This document shows positions 20,986-36,354 of a stretch of DNA of 64,000 nt, one piece after another. Source of the DNA: Ichthyophis bannanicus (lineage: Eukaryota; Chordata; Amphibia; Gymnophiona; Ichthyophiidae). The stretch's first letter is position 1. Each line of letters opens with the position of its first letter. The position numbers and the translations under genes are program-made. The stretch lies in assembly GCA_033557465.1 (NCBI GenBank), contig CM066051.1, positions 102,153,026-102,217,025 on the forward strand, written 5' to 3'. The notes beneath the pieces were generated by a model, which saw nothing but the letters and a program-made list of their open reading frames with translations, ran no database searches and was not told the DNA's origin.

Positions 20986-21559
20986 TTATCCAACACACGG
21001 AAAATGAGACCATAACCAGAAGATTCAGAGCCTTCAAAAAAGAAGCATTCATAGACGAAATCGAACCACAACTTCAGCAAGATTATGAAACCCTTGACCT
21101 AGGCATAGAGATGTGGAGCTCCATAATATCAAATGCAGCAGCAGCCCCAACAAATATAAAAGCACAAACACATAGGAGACTTAATGCTCCCTGGTACTCA
21201 AGTGATATTAGAGACGCAAAACGCACGCTCCGAAAATTAGAAAGAAAATGAAGGAGAAACAAGTCATATGACTCCCTAATCCAATACAGAGACAAGCAAA
21301 CGGAATACAACAATCTAATAAATAAACGTAAACAGCAACACCATACCAACCTAATCATGAATTCCATCAACAAACCAAAAGAACTATTCAGAATCGTCCA
21401 AACACTAACCAAGGACAATACACAACGTGATACTCTCCATCTTAACCCACAAGAATACGCAGACTACATAAAATCGAAAAATAGCTCCCCAACTTGCTCC
21501 ATCGCGTCACAAGCAGAAGACCATGAAACGATAGAGGAACTTCAAACCTGGGAAAACTT

Positions 21560-22600
21560 CAGCATACCATCAAAACACCAGATTGAGGACATAATCAGTG
21601 GCCTTAACACAACTTCACCATCAGACCCATGCACAGTAGCTTGGATCAAAGCCTCTAAAACCCAGCTCTCAAATTATATTCATAAAATCGCTAAAGATTC
21701 ACTTCAACAAGGATACATGCCGCAAACTCTGAAGCACGCCATGATAAGACTGATACATAAAGGCAACAACCTCAGCCTCTCTGAACCAAAATCATATCGA
21801 CCTATCTCCAGTCTACCTTTCCTTGCAAAATCATTGAAAAAGCAGTACAACACCAACTACAGGACCATATTGACATCAATGCCCCACTGGACATCCATCA
21901 ATACGGTTTTAAACCACAACACGGAGTTGAAACACTACTAACTTCCCTCTTTGACAATCTCCTAAAAGGCATAGACAACATAAAGAATGGATTCCTACTT
22001 GTATTCATGGACATCTCGGCAGCCTTCAACACCGTGTCACACGTCAGACTGCTTCAATGCTTACACCAAATAGGATTACGCAAAAATACTCTAAAATGGT
22101 TTACGTCATACTTAGAAAATAGAATGCAATAAGTCAAATGCGCACAAAAGAAATCAACACACTTCCCTGTCACGCAGGGAATTCCACAAGGCTCAGCACT
22201 ATCATCAATGCTCTTTAACATTTACATCCAGCCCATATGCAACATCATCAAAAGGCACAAGCTCCAATATCACATCTATGCTGATGACATCATGGTGTAT
22301 ACCCCAGTCAACCTACTAGCACTCAATACCACATCTATAACCAGATGCATAGAAGATATGAACACCTGGTTCACAGCCAATAATATGACGGTCAACTTCG
22401 ACAAGACCGAGGCAATGTTCATCACAAGGAACATTACCTTTACCCCACCACAAACCATCAGCATTTTAAATAAGCTTATAGTAGTTAAAGATGAGGTTAA
22501 ATATCTGGGCATCACACAATGGACAGAGCACTACACCTCAAATCCCACATCACAAAGACCGCAAACAAGGCTTATCAACGATTAAGGATCATCAGAAAAC
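21560..22600 (+). pseudogene. L2 copy A reverse transcriptase
   Basis: Blocks in order: SDPCTVAWIKASK (about 21625), MPQTLKHAMIRLIHKGN (about 21718-21770), PKSYRPISSLPFLAKS (about 21787-21835), a palm motif A region DISAAFNTVSH (about 22012-22040, different frame), IPQGSALSSMLFNIYIQP (about 22182-22235) and the catalytic HIYADDIMVYTP (about 22270-22305). YADD is the L2 form of motif C and both aspartates are kept. Frames shift several times. Confidence 0.8.
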
Positions 22601-22848
22601 TCAAGCCACTACTCTGTCAGGACCACTTCCGCTCAGTATGCCAGGCACTCATAACACCTCTGCTTGACTACGGAAACTCATTATATCAAGGCCTCCCTCA
22701 ACAAATCCTGCACCCGCTCCAAATGGTGCAGAACACCGCAGCACACATCATCACGGACACCCCAAGGTCTGAACACATCACCCCAGTTCTGCAGCAACGA
22801 CACTGGCTACCCATGATGGCCAGAGCAAAATTCAAAATAATCCTAATC

Positions 22849-22912
22849 ATATTTATTTATTTATTTAACAGGTTTTCTATACCGCCTTTTCCTTAAATCA
22901 AAGCGGTTACCA
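22849..22912 (-). mobile_element. SINE/L2 3'-tail fragment inserted in L2 copy A
   Basis: A 64-bp stretch (TATTTATTTATTTAACAGG, then CTATACCGCC and AAAGCGGTTACC) interrupts the C-terminal L2 frame. Read on the minus strand it is the tail shared by the tRNA-SINE and L2 families (GCTTTGATTTAAGG, GGCGGTATAGAAAACC, AAATAAATA). Confidence 0.6.
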
Positions 22913-23639
22913 CCACCTCTCAGCAGAGGCACTCCAACAAATCATAATGAAAGATACCTGGAACAGACCAAGAAGAACCAATCAAGACAACATGATCGGC
23001 ACACCTGCAGGATTCCACAAGACCAGACAGACAACCTCAAAAAGAGCACCCTCCTTACTAGCACCCACACTCTGGAATTCCCTTCCAACAAGCCTGAGAG
23101 AGTTAGATGACCTAACAAACTTTCGAAAAGACCTCAAAACCTACCTCTTCATTGAAGAATATGGTAATACATCTACTGCCAATAATGCGATACCCACTCA
23201 TCCCAAATAGGAATATACTAACCCAACAAACACAATATAGACCTGGTAATTACTTCATAATGTATAAATACTACTCTTAGAATAAATGTAACCCCAATAG
23301 TACTGTCTAGATGTTAATATCCCCTATATTAAATGTAACCCTCCTATTGTAATATGACCACTTTGATTGAAGGATAAGGTGGTATACAAATCTGTTTAAA
23401 TAAATAAATATGGAATGGTCTCACTCTTGATGCTAGACCTGAAAGTGATTACAACAGATACAAAAGCATTGTGAAAAGCTGCCCTCTCAACGTGCATTCA
23501 TTGATGCTTTGTTGCTTCTGAACTTGCCATAGCTTGGCGATTTTTGCTGTTCATGACTCGTCTTTGTCTGTTCCCCCTGCTGAGGAAGACCAAAGTCTAC
23601 TGAGCCCAGCAGATCCCAAAGAGTAGATCAAATTCCCCA

Positions 23640-24420
23640 ATCTTTTAGCCCTTTTGTTTTAGCATTGGATAAGTTAAACACCGTTCCCTCCACCTCACGG
23701 ATTTTATAAACTTCGCAGTCGTCTTTTCTTTAAGATGAAGAGCCTTTCCTCCTGGGAGCGACCCCAAGCCTTTTTTCATTTGTCACCTTTCTCGGATCCT
23801 CTATCCTTTTGGATACAGGATGACCATAATTGCCCACAATACTCATGGTGTGGTTGCACTGTGGACCTATACAGAGGCGAAATGATGTTCTTGGTATTTT
23901 TCTCGGTCACTTTCCAAATAATCCCTAACTTTCCATTTGCTTTTTGCACAGCCAATGTGCACCGGGCCGAAGATTTTACTGTATTATCCACAATGATTTC
24001 AGAGCCCAGCATTTTCTACCTGTAGCTGAGATTATCTTTCCCTATGTGCATCACTTTGCACTTGTCTATGTTAAATTTCATCTGCCATTTAGATGCCAAG
24101 ACCTCCTGAGCCTCACAAGACCCTTCTGTACTTCCTCACAGCCCTCAACCATTTTAATGACTAAATCATTTTGTATCATCTGCAGATCCAGTCACCTTAC
24201 TCGTCACTCCAGATCACTTCTGAATATGTTAAGCAGTCCTTTGGGACACTTTGCTACGGATCCTTTTCCATATGGATAATTCACCATTTTATTCAGACTC
24301 TCTTTAAATAGGGAAGAGCCTCCGATCCCATTACACTTCAGTTTGAGGGTCTCTCCTGAGGGACTTTGTCAAACAGCTTCTGAGAATCCAAATACACTCT
24401 GGAAGTCACCTTAGAAGCAT
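23640..24420 (-). mobile_element. Old CR1 LINE fragment
   Basis: The minus strand gives NVEHAG-like residues, then GSEIIVDNTVKSSARCTLAV, KKNTKNIISPLYRSTVQPHH-like residues, EYCGQLWS and, at 23650-23720, EVYKIREVEGTVFN. These are the CR1 C-terminal blocks, clearly more diverged than the copies at 8917 and 51148. The upstream RT part (24050-24400) is recognisable as CNVHKMTNGR-like pieces but heavily decayed. Confidence 0.65.
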
Positions 24421-26494
<2,074 letters not shown>

Positions 26495-26686
26495 CTACAA
26501 CAGCAGGAACAAGTGGGCTAAAGTGAAACAGCTATTTGCCAAGGAAAAGCACAGAACATCCATACTATTGCCCAGGCCCCATGAGAGGGATTCACAGGGG
26601 GGGAGAGAATTGCTCTCCCAGGTCCTATGCCATGTCTCGACAGGACCGCTTCCTGAGCAAGTCGTGCATTTCTCAAAAGATCTTAC

Positions 26687-26797
26687 CAGGACTCCAAAGG
26701 CCACAATCTTTAAGATGCATTCCAGTGAGAAGAGAGAGGTAAACACAATGTTGAACATCCTCAGCACATTGTCATAACTCTTCGGGGACTCATCAAA
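26687..26797 (-). CDS. CACNA1A: CACNA1A exon: domain IV S1-S2 loop and S2
   Basis: The exon has 111 bp, 37 codons, phase 0. It starts FDESPKSYDNVLRMFNIV and ends LKIVAFGVL. It covers the S1-S2 extracellular loop (FDESPKSYDN, quite different from mammalian residues at this variable site) and the S2 helix with the conserved glutamate of SLECILK. The acceptor is CCTCAG, the donor GTAAGA. The FNIVFTSLFSLEC string favours CaV2.1 over CaV2.2, which to my recollection has methionines here. Introns on either side are short (192 and 289 bp). Confidence 0.9.
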
Positions 26798-27086
26798 CTG
26801 AGGGAGGGAGAGCAGAGAGGAAACAGAGATTAGCTCAGGGGAAATCCTCCACAGTGACATGACAAACCGTAATGCAAAGCAGAAGAAGGGCACGCTGGCA
26901 GACACCGCTGTCTCCCAGCCACAGGCTCAGACCAGTAGGGGACTTGATACCAAGCAAAGTGACCTTAGACTCAGCTGGTTCCACTCTGAACCCACTGAGA
27001 AGACTGGCTTCTATCTAGCTATCCTGGCAGAATTAGGCTCAGTGCCACTGCGCAGACCTAGGCTGGGACCCCACCAGCAAACTCAC

Positions 27087-27251
27087 CTTCATCATTAAGA
27101 CAATGGTGTTGAGCGCAATCATCACCATGACGGTGTATTCGAAGGGCGGGGAGACTACAAACTGCCACATGCGGTACTGAAAGCTCTGCTTGTTCTCGGG
27201 CATATGACGTGTCAGCGGCTTGGCACTGATGGTGAAGTCGATACATGCTCT
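27087..27251 (-). CDS. CACNA1A: CACNA1A exon: III-IV linker and domain IV S1
   Basis: The exon has 165 bp, 55 codons, phase 0. It starts [20 protein letters not shown], continues [20 protein letters not shown] and ends [11 protein letters not shown]. This is the short cytoplasmic linker between domains III and IV followed by the IVS1 helix. The pair RHMP and [15 protein letters not shown] is what I remember for CaV2.1; CaV2.2 has RYMP and a KTWTF version. The acceptor is TTCTCAG, the donor GTGAGT. This exon is the strongest evidence for the paralogue assignment. Confidence 0.92.
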
Positions 27252-27884
27252 CTGAGAAGAAAGGATGAGATGAGAGGAACATCAGTATCATCCAAACATG
27301 CTCCTCCCCAGCTAGGATTTCCACCATGAACACCCATCAGGAGGCCCCGCTTGGGATGCAGACCTACCTTGTGCATCTTCATTACAAACAAATACTGGAA
27401 ACTGGACTGCTTTGTGGTCTTTGAGAGTCACATTTGGGAACTGAACCTTCCGAATGGGGATACCTAGCCAGCATCCCTGCCCCTTATGCTTCTCAGAGTG
27501 GTCCCTATAACACGTTATGCTGCTTTTACTTACCTAGGCCCCCCTCCTCTGCAACTCATTGCTGTTTGCCTTGCAAATGGAACTGAAAATTTGGGAGTCG
27601 CTATTTAAAAGGACTTATCTGCTTAGGAGGACCTGCTAAGCGGATTATTCCCAGAGAGAGGGACATTCGGCAGCACTACCCAGATGTCCTCTGACTGCCT
27701 TGGCACTCGCTGGATAATACCGGAAGGGCTTTGGCTGGCACTGATGCAGAGCCCGTCAGTAAACTGGCTAAAAGCGATGTTCAGGGCCACTATCTGGATA
27801 AGGTAAAAGAGCACAAAAGCCGTCCGTATAGCTGCCCAATATCACTGCTATCTGGGGTTCTCACAAGCACTTGACATCTCCTCA

Positions 27885-28217
<333 letters not shown>

Positions 28218-28645
28218 TCATTTCCAAGTAAACAAAACACTTTGGAAACAGATTTTAAGTTCATTGTTCAAAATTCAGTGAGCAGTCCCCACATAAGTAA
28301 CCCTGGCTCCTGAAATGAAAACATATTACTTAAGAACAAAGGGGGCACAGTATAAGTGACTTCTGTGCTGCCCCGCCAGTGAACCTCAGTCCTTATCCTC
28401 TATAGAAGCACAGGAAAAGGCTGAACTCAGACAGACTACTTCAGTCATCTCATTTTTATTTCATACAAAACTGCGGTGCTGCAGAATATGCCACACGTGC
28501 ACAATAACACCTGCCTGAACGCTCTAGAAGCTTTGAAAAGTTCTTTCTGGGCTCCATCGCTGCTATCCTGCATGTCTTTGGAGAAAGCAAGTCTCCCCTT
28601 CTCATGCCCTGCACCACCCCCTTGTTATTTCAGTACAGAGATTCC

Positions 28646-28674
28646 CCCCCCCCCCCCACACACACACACACAGC
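28646..28674. repeat. Poly-C / (CA)n simple repeat in CACNA1A intron
   Basis: A run of about 13 C followed by about eight CA repeats, within the 616-bp intron between pore and S6 exons. Confidence 0.9.
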
Positions 28675-28804
28675 TTTGCCAGTGCACTTCATTCCTGCCC
28701 TGCAGCATCCCCTGTTCTTTCAATACAGAGACTCAGATACTGGTGAGTTCAGCAGACACAGGGTAGCGCAATTGCTATGTCCAGTTCTGGCTGGATCTCC
28801 TTAC

Positions 28805-28945
28805 TCTGGCCAACCTTCTCCAGTGGATACAGTAAAAAGGGTCAGCAAAGCCCACAGCACGTTGTCGTAATGAAAGTCATATTTCTTCCACTCCCGTTTC
28901 CGGGCTTCCACTTCATTGTGTTTCTTATACACCAGATACTCTCCT
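28805..28945 (-). CDS. CACNA1A: CACNA1A exon: domain III pore loop with selectivity glutamate
   Basis: The exon has 141 bp, phase: last base of a split arginine codon, 46 codons, then two bases. It encodes [20 protein letters not shown], then [20 protein letters not shown] and TGEGWP. The glutamate in TGEGWP is the domain III member of the four-glutamate ring that makes these channels calcium-selective. The preceding region is the S5-P extracellular turret. The acceptor is TTGCAG at 28946-28947 and the donor GTAAGG at 28804. The reading frame is intact. Confidence 0.93.
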
Positions 28946-29869
28946 CTGCAACAGAAGGAACATGGGTCAGGCAAGGTCAATCTAGGATCTTTGCAGCGAT
29001 GCTTGGGACGCTGTGTGTGCAGAGACCCTGTGACATCATTATGCAAAAGATCTGCACCCTTCAATGATGGGCCAATACTGAGCCCACAGCGGTCCGCATT
29101 TAAAAGAAAAGCAGATATTCAGCGGGAAGTATCTGCTGAATTTGCTGAATATCTGATATCTGTGGTGGCTGCTGCAGTGACGCTATTCAGCTGCTATCTG
29201 CATAAAGACAGATCTGTTGTTTAACCTTACATAGTTACTTATATGGTTAGTGGTCTGAAAATTGTAGCTAATTGGACAATATCTGAGACTGCCCTGCCCC
29301 ACCCCTCACTCTCCAAACAGAACTGCAGCAGTCACAGAAAAACTTCAGCAGCACTGTCGGGATAGCGTCAATGAATATCCCTCTTACTGAGGGTATCTGG
29401 GTAGCAGGTGCTGTTTCCCGGATAAACATCAGCACATAAATCTAACGGCTGAAATACCTGTTTGCACAAGAGGGCTGAATGAACAGATTTAGTTGGACAT
29501 AAAAAGGACTGGTTGAAATGTGCCCAGGACAAGCTTTTCAAATTTAGCCAGTTAGCTCAAGCTATTCTGTAATACCTGGCTAAATTTATGCAGACAAGTC
29601 CATTCACACAGACAGCGGCCCAGAATTTAACTGCACTTTGTGTGGGGAGTATTTCTAAGGAGCCACATAAAGTAATGCACCATTGTGTGTTTTCAGTGAC
29701 GTATTCACATGAAGGGACTCTACGCACGTATTTAGCTGGTTGCTATTCTATAAATAAGCACATCACACCAACTGCACATCCTTTCACTGTGGGTGGGCAC
29801 CTGGGCAGAGTGAAAATAAATGATAAAATACTATAATTTATATGCGCTCTTGTCTACCAATTTTGGAAC

Positions 29870-29965
29870 CTGACAGGTACTTGTGAGCTGGATTGGATAC
29901 TGCTAGAAACAGGATACTGGGCTTGATGGACCCAGTTGGCATCTCTTTTGTTCTTATGAATCTAG
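29870..29965 (+). mobile_element. CR1 LINE 3' tail in CACNA1A intron
   Basis: Contains GGATACTGCTAGAAACAGG, ATACTGGGCTTGATGGACCC and TTTGTTCTTATGAATC, closely matching the 3' end of the CR1 copy at 52060-52135 (GTTGGAAACAGGATACTGGG and the TTCTTATG terminal repeat). Only the last hundred bases are present. Confidence 0.7.
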
Positions 29966-30229
29966 GCTGGTGTAAGTGCTTCTGGCTAAATTCAGTGCAC
30001 ATTTTCAAACATGCCCCTATTGTAAAGAACAAGCATACTTCACTTTATAAGAGAGCCATGAAATCTGCACAAAAAAGCGCAGATTAACTACGCAGGGCGT
30101 TATAAGACTACCTTCCTTATGTGCTTAGTTTTAATAGGATCAGTTAAGACCTGACTTACCGGACACAGAATAGGAAAAACACTCTGGTAACTCAGGCCCG
30201 AAGGAAGACTCAGTATCCAGACAAAGTTA

Positions 30230-31232
<1,003 letters not shown>

Positions 31233-31295
31233 TCAGCAAGTCCCAAGCCCACATATGGCCATGGCACCTTGTAGGCCTTCCTGGTTCCCACTTAC

Positions 31296-31398
31296 CTTCA
31301 ATTTTGGCAATCTTTTGATGGTTTTTAGAGGCCGCAACACCCTCAAGACGCGAAGAGACTTAATGGTGTTAATGTCCTTTCCTTTGCCACCCCCACCT
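31296..31398 (-). CDS. CACNA1A: CACNA1A exon: domain III S4 voltage sensor
   Basis: The exon has 103 bp: one base completing a codon, then 34 codons. It encodes [20 protein letters not shown] then [14 protein letters not shown]. Basic residues at every third position (R, R, R, K, K/R, K) form the S4 voltage sensor of domain III. The acceptor is CTTTAG, the donor GTAAGT. The glycine run before KGKD lies in the variable S3-S4 linker. This is the most upstream exon visible. The exons for domain III S1-S3 are not in the remaining 32.6 kb, so the upstream intron is at least that long. Confidence 0.92.
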
Positions 31399-32040
31399 CT
31401 AAAGACAGAGAGGAAAGAGAGAGAAAGGAATAAACCATGAGTAAAACTGACACAAAGCACATTTCACATGACAAAATGGTAAATGAACAGGCCAATATTC
31501 AGTAGCGTAGGCAAGTGGTTTAATTTAAATCAATATGTAGATTCCGCATGGCTCTTCATGCAATTTTTTGACTGCCACTGCCACTCTCCATTTAGTTTAG
31601 GCCTGCAAGAAATGGATTGCTGCTATCCAGATAACTTCTCAGCACTTTCCTCATTCTGCCCTTCCTATGCCCTTCGATTATACAGATAGTGTTGCATTGG
31701 GCCTGACACTAAGTGGGGGGGGGGGGGTGCATATTGAAAAAGGTTAACACAGTTAGAAGACCAGCAATGATATTCAGGTTTAGGCCACTGAATATCCCCT
31801 CCCAGGCCATCTGAACCACGCTAAAGGGCTAGCATTCGAGCCTTCCTGGGAGGCCAGAGAAGGGGTGCTATTGAGATGATAGAAAAAAGGCTGTCCTAAC
31901 TTTAGCCATTTTAGCTATCTGGCCAGCGGCTGAATTTTGCCACTGACTGGCTAGCTAAACCACTTACCAGCCAGACCGGATTTGACCCCGGAACTGAATA
32001 ACCAGGCATAAGTTAAAGCAGCGAAGGCCAGCCATTTGTT
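31399..32040. other. Intronic sequence, no gene seen
   Basis: This is intron upstream of the S4 exon. It holds a poly-G run (about 31716-31727) and a weak duplicate of sequence near 18740-18780 (TGCTATCCAGATAACTTC-like), which suggests a shared interspersed repeat. No coding segment or RNA gene is recognised. Confidence 0.4.
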
Positions 32041-33711
32041 TTTTTCATTTTTTTTTTTAAATTTATATTTTATAAACTTAATACAAATTTCTTCATACAA
32101 TAACACAGTATCACAAACCAACTTTCCACACAGAGTCTACATACATCAAATCAATATTATTTTTATTTTTTCCTAGTCCGTCAGCCTCTCTCCTGCCTCC
32201 CACCCTCAACCCTCCCCCCCCACTCCCCCTCCCCCCCCCAATGGATTTCTGACCTCATTCCCACTTCATTTTAAATGTTTGATTCCCACTTTATGTAATT
32301 CCCCCAAATACTTAAAACGTTTTGTGGTCTAGATCTTTTTAAAGCTGTTAATTTACTCATTAAGTATATATGTCCCAGATAGGATTTGTATTCCTCCATT
32401 TTCAGCACAACTGCCTGTTTCCACTTTCTAGCGATTAAAACTCTAAGGGCCACATATCCCATATTTAAGAAAATACCCTCATATTATTTAATATGGAAGG
32501 TTTCACTCCTAGCATTGCCACAGAAGGTTGAGGCTTAATTTCTTTCCCTAGGATATTACCAATTAATAGGAAATCTTCCTCCCATACCCGATATAGGTTT
32601 TTACAATTCCACCAGATATGGAAGTAGGTTCCCTTTACTCCACATTGTCTCCAACACTTATCATCAATTTGTTTATGCATAATATGTAGTTTTTCCGGTG
32701 TTAGATGTCATCTATACATTATTTTATAATTGTTCTCATTTAAATTGGCAGCAAGTAGTCCCTTATATCTATTTTGATATGTTTGTTCCCACATTGAATC
32801 CTCCCATATTTCTCCTAAATCTCCCATTTCCTTTGAAAACCTATCCTGGTCCCTTCCATGGCCATCATATTATACATCGTTGCCAACACCCTTTTTTTCT
32901 GTCCCGTCAAGAATATTTTCTCAATTTCAGTGGGATCTCTTCTCAATTCTGGTAGGATCTTATGTTGTATATCAGGCATGTCCAACTTCGAACAGGTCAT
33001 GATCTACTTTTTCTGGCCAAAAGTGTCGGTGATCTACCACCATGAAAATTAAGTTTCAAATTAGTTTCAAATTAAATTTTAACCCAATAAAGTTGGAGGA
33101 TTCCCCCCCCCCCCATTTTTAATGAACCTTCTGTCATTTACTTGGATGTGATCAGCTGTTCAGCAAATTAAGCAAAAACAAAACAGAGAGACGAAGATCC
33201 AGTGAGAACTGCGAGGGAAAATGGAAAGTACATTTTTTCTTAAAGTTTTATTGAGTAATAACTTTCTTTAACTGTCTTAATAACTTTCTTTAACTTTTAC
33301 TAAGTAATTTGTGTTAAATTTAGGTCGAGTATTGATCCAGGCTGATCTTGCACAATCTTTTTTTTTGTAAACTTTGTTTATTAACCAAACAGCAACATAA
33401 CGTACAATATATTGCTCAGCAAAAAGCCACAAAGGAGTGGTGTCTTATCTCCTCTGGGGCCTATACAATAAACAGGTAGGTCGCCGTAGACAAAACACGA
33501 TACAGAAAATCGAAAGGCATATATAATTAAACGTTTTCTCCTCCTTTTCTTTTTTTGTTTAACTCAGAACAGCCACCCCCCACCCTTCCCCCTCCCCCCC
33601 CTATACCCCCCCTCCCCTCCTCCCCCAGGTCGCACCCCGAACTCCACGGCAATGCCGCAATAGACTGCGTGCAAAAAACCTATACCCTCTCCGCACCCGG
33701 TAAGCCAGGCC

Positions 33712-36354
33712 TTAGAAACCAACATTCACTATTTCACTCCTGCAGCGTGGGCCCAACCTCTGGATATAGGGTTCCCAAATCAGCAGGAAGGTGGTCCACC
33801 GCTTCACGGAGCCCTTAGCCCTCCAGCGCTCTGCCAGCATCAACTGATGGAAGTTATTGCGCCACTCCAGAAATGTGGGCGGGTTCCGCTCTCTCCAGTT
33901 ACGTAAAATCGGACCTTTCCCCACCAAACATGCTTTACGCACAAATAAGCGCGACCATCTCCCGGTAGGTAGGGTCGGGTGCAGTTGATCCAAAATGACT
34001 AAACCACTGGTCCAAGGAAACCGTTGTTGTAATAACCGCACAAGGTAGCGGCGGACGTGGGACCAATACGGAAGGATACGTCTGCACTGCCACCACATAT
34101 GAGTTAAAGTCGCCAGTGGCGCTTGACATCGAGGGCAAGACCCATCTTGCGTTATACGACTCCGCAGCGCTCTGCGCGGAGAGAAATGTACCCGAGTTAA
34201 GGCCTTATATTGAATTTCCCTCCAGCGCACTCCCTCCGCCAGTTCTATTATCCGCCCCACCGCCAGGCAAATCGAGCCGGGCGGGATCTCACGGCCCAAT
34301 TCTCCTGCCCAGGCGGCCTCCGCTCTCCCATAGTCCGGTACCACCCCATAGCATGCCAGCTTAGTCCTTAACCCAGCTATCGTCAGGGGGGAATCCCCCC
34401 CAAGTTCCAAGAAATCAATAATTTGCTTCGACCGGTCCTCCCCCAGTTCCGCCCCGGGTAACGAAGCCACATAATGAGAAAGCTGATGACACGCAAAGTA
34501 GTGGCTATCGGGCAGGTCATATTCCGCACGGAGTTCCACAAACGGCTTACATTTACCCATGAGGTCGACTACATGCCCTAAATAATGTAGGCCCTGTCGG
34601 TGCCATAACTTAAATGCTGGTGAATCCAATCCTGGCCGAAAATGCACATTACCTTGTATCGGTAGCCAGCTAGATACCTGCCAGTTACATTGCCAGAAGC
34701 CATTTAATTGTTTCCATGTTCGCCGCAACGCGTTCAACAACACATTCCGTGTGAGTCTCAATGGCAGATACTTCGAGTCCACATGCAAGGTCCCCACCAG
34801 GGAGAAAGGAGCCACTAACGCCGCCTCTAGCCCTCTAGGAGTATAAACGTCCGTTCCCCCGAGGTAATCTCCAAGATGTCGCGCCTGGCAAGCCAGTGCA
34901 TAGAGTCGTAAATCCGGTAGCCCCAGGCCTCCCTGTCGCCATCCGCCAATCATACGAGATATCGGGATCCGCGCTCGAGCCCCCTTCCACAAAAATCTTT
35001 GGATCTCCCTCTCCAGTTTAAGCAAATCCCGTCGTAGTAACCAGACCGGCAAAGTCTGAAACCAGTAGAGTATACGGGGTAGGATCACCATTTTAATTGC
35101 TGCGATTCTCCCTAAGAGCGCCAACGGCAGTGGGTTCCAGGATCGTAATTGGCGCCGCATCCCAGACAAAACTTTCTCAAAGTTCGTATGGTATAGATCC
35201 TGTGGCCGTCTAGTTAGAAGAATACCTAAATAGGTAAACCCATGCTCGGCCCATTTCAGAGGGAAATCCTCCCCCCAGCGATCCCGTAGTCCTCCCAACA
35301 CATCCAGGGCCTCCGATTTCTCTGCATTGATCCGAAGACCCGCAAAACTACCGAATCTCTGAAACTCAGCCATCAGTCGCGGCAGCGATTCACGCGGCGC
35401 CAGCAAATGCACGAGCATATCATCAGCAAAGGCCGACACTTTAAAACCTCGTGCCCCCACCTCAATCCCACGAATTTGTCGATCTTGTTCGATACTGCGG
35501 ATGAGAGGATCTAAGGACAAAACAAACAATAAGGGAGATAATGGACAGCCCTGCCTAGTGCCCCGGTGCAATGGAAAGGGGGATGATAAAACCCCATTAC
35601 ATAGTACTCTAGCGGTTGGAGCATCGTATAAGCTCTTCACCATAGCACAAAAAGCCTGTCCGAGGCCATACCTCGGTAATAGACGATCCAAATAGGTCCA
35701 GTCTACCCTATCAAAGGCCTTTTCCGCGTCAAAGCTCACCAGGAGCGTCTGCAGCTGGTGGCTGTGCACCCATTCCAGGGATGTTAGAATTCGGCGTATA
35801 TTACGCACAGCATATCGACCCCGTACAAATCCCACCTGAGACTCATGCACAATGTCACCTAATACTCCCGCTAACCGCTCGGCCAAGATTTTTGCCAACA
35901 ACTTAGCATCAAAATTCAATAACGAGATCGGTCTATAAGAGGCCGCCTGCAATGGGTCTTTGGCCGGTTTAGGAATCAATGTAATATAGGCTTGGTTATC
36001 CCCCCATCGCCTACCGCCCCCGTTTATCCTCTGCTGGTAAGTATCCACCAACAACGGTCCCACTCCGTCGGAGAGGAGTTTATAAAACTCAGCCCCAAAG
36101 CCGTCGGGGCCCGGTGCCTTATAACAACTGGCCTGAGCAATTACCGACTGGACCTCTGATAAGGTAATTGGCTGTCCCAGTTGGGCCCGTTGCGTCTCCG
36201 TCACCTGGGGAAGCTGCAGCCTTTGGAGGTAGGCCTCCATTGCAGGAGGGTCATGCTCTTCCGCCATATAGAGTTGTTGAAAGAAGTTTTTGAAGAGTGC
36301 ACTAATCGCCTCACGGCTTTGATGGAGTTTCCCCTGTTCATCTCGGAGAGCCGC
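33712..36354 (-). pseudogene. Element A ORF2, reverse transcriptase and C-terminal domain
   Basis: An 851-residue open frame (36267-33712) contains the complete RT: SCYKAPGPDGFGAEFYKLLS, ITLIPKPAKDPLQAASYRPI, LVSFDAEKAFDRVDWTYLDR (motif A), GTRQGCPLSPLLFVLSLDPL (motif B) and KVSAFADDMLVHLL (motif C, intact). It ends with the cysteine-rich CPRCQAPLATLTHMWWQCRR. It is joined to the endonuclease frame (37313-36354) by a one-base frameshift in a G5A4 run near 36365. The RT itself is undamaged. Confidence 0.85.

Larger units (their letters stand above)
20172..23415 (+). mobile_element. L2 LINE, nearly full span, decayed (copy A)
   Basis: The layout is endonuclease, reverse transcriptase, C-terminal domain and 3' tail, all on the plus strand, with at least six frameshifts or stops. 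The tail at 23355-23410 (CCACTTTGATTGAAGGATAAGGTGGTATACAAA then TAAATAAATA) is L2-like. C-terminal residues VQNTAAHIITDTPR and HITPVLQQRHWLP (about 22725-22820) are diagnostic of the L2 lineage. A SINE/L2 tail fragment (22849-22912) is inserted in the C-terminal region. Inactive. Confidence 0.82.

Noticed and set aside
34116..34364. Plus-strand frames opposite the L1/Tx1 ORF2 genes (also 40965-41198, 43583-43912 and others)
   Set aside because: They are antisense shadows of the intact RT-endonuclease frames, favoured by GC-rich codon use.
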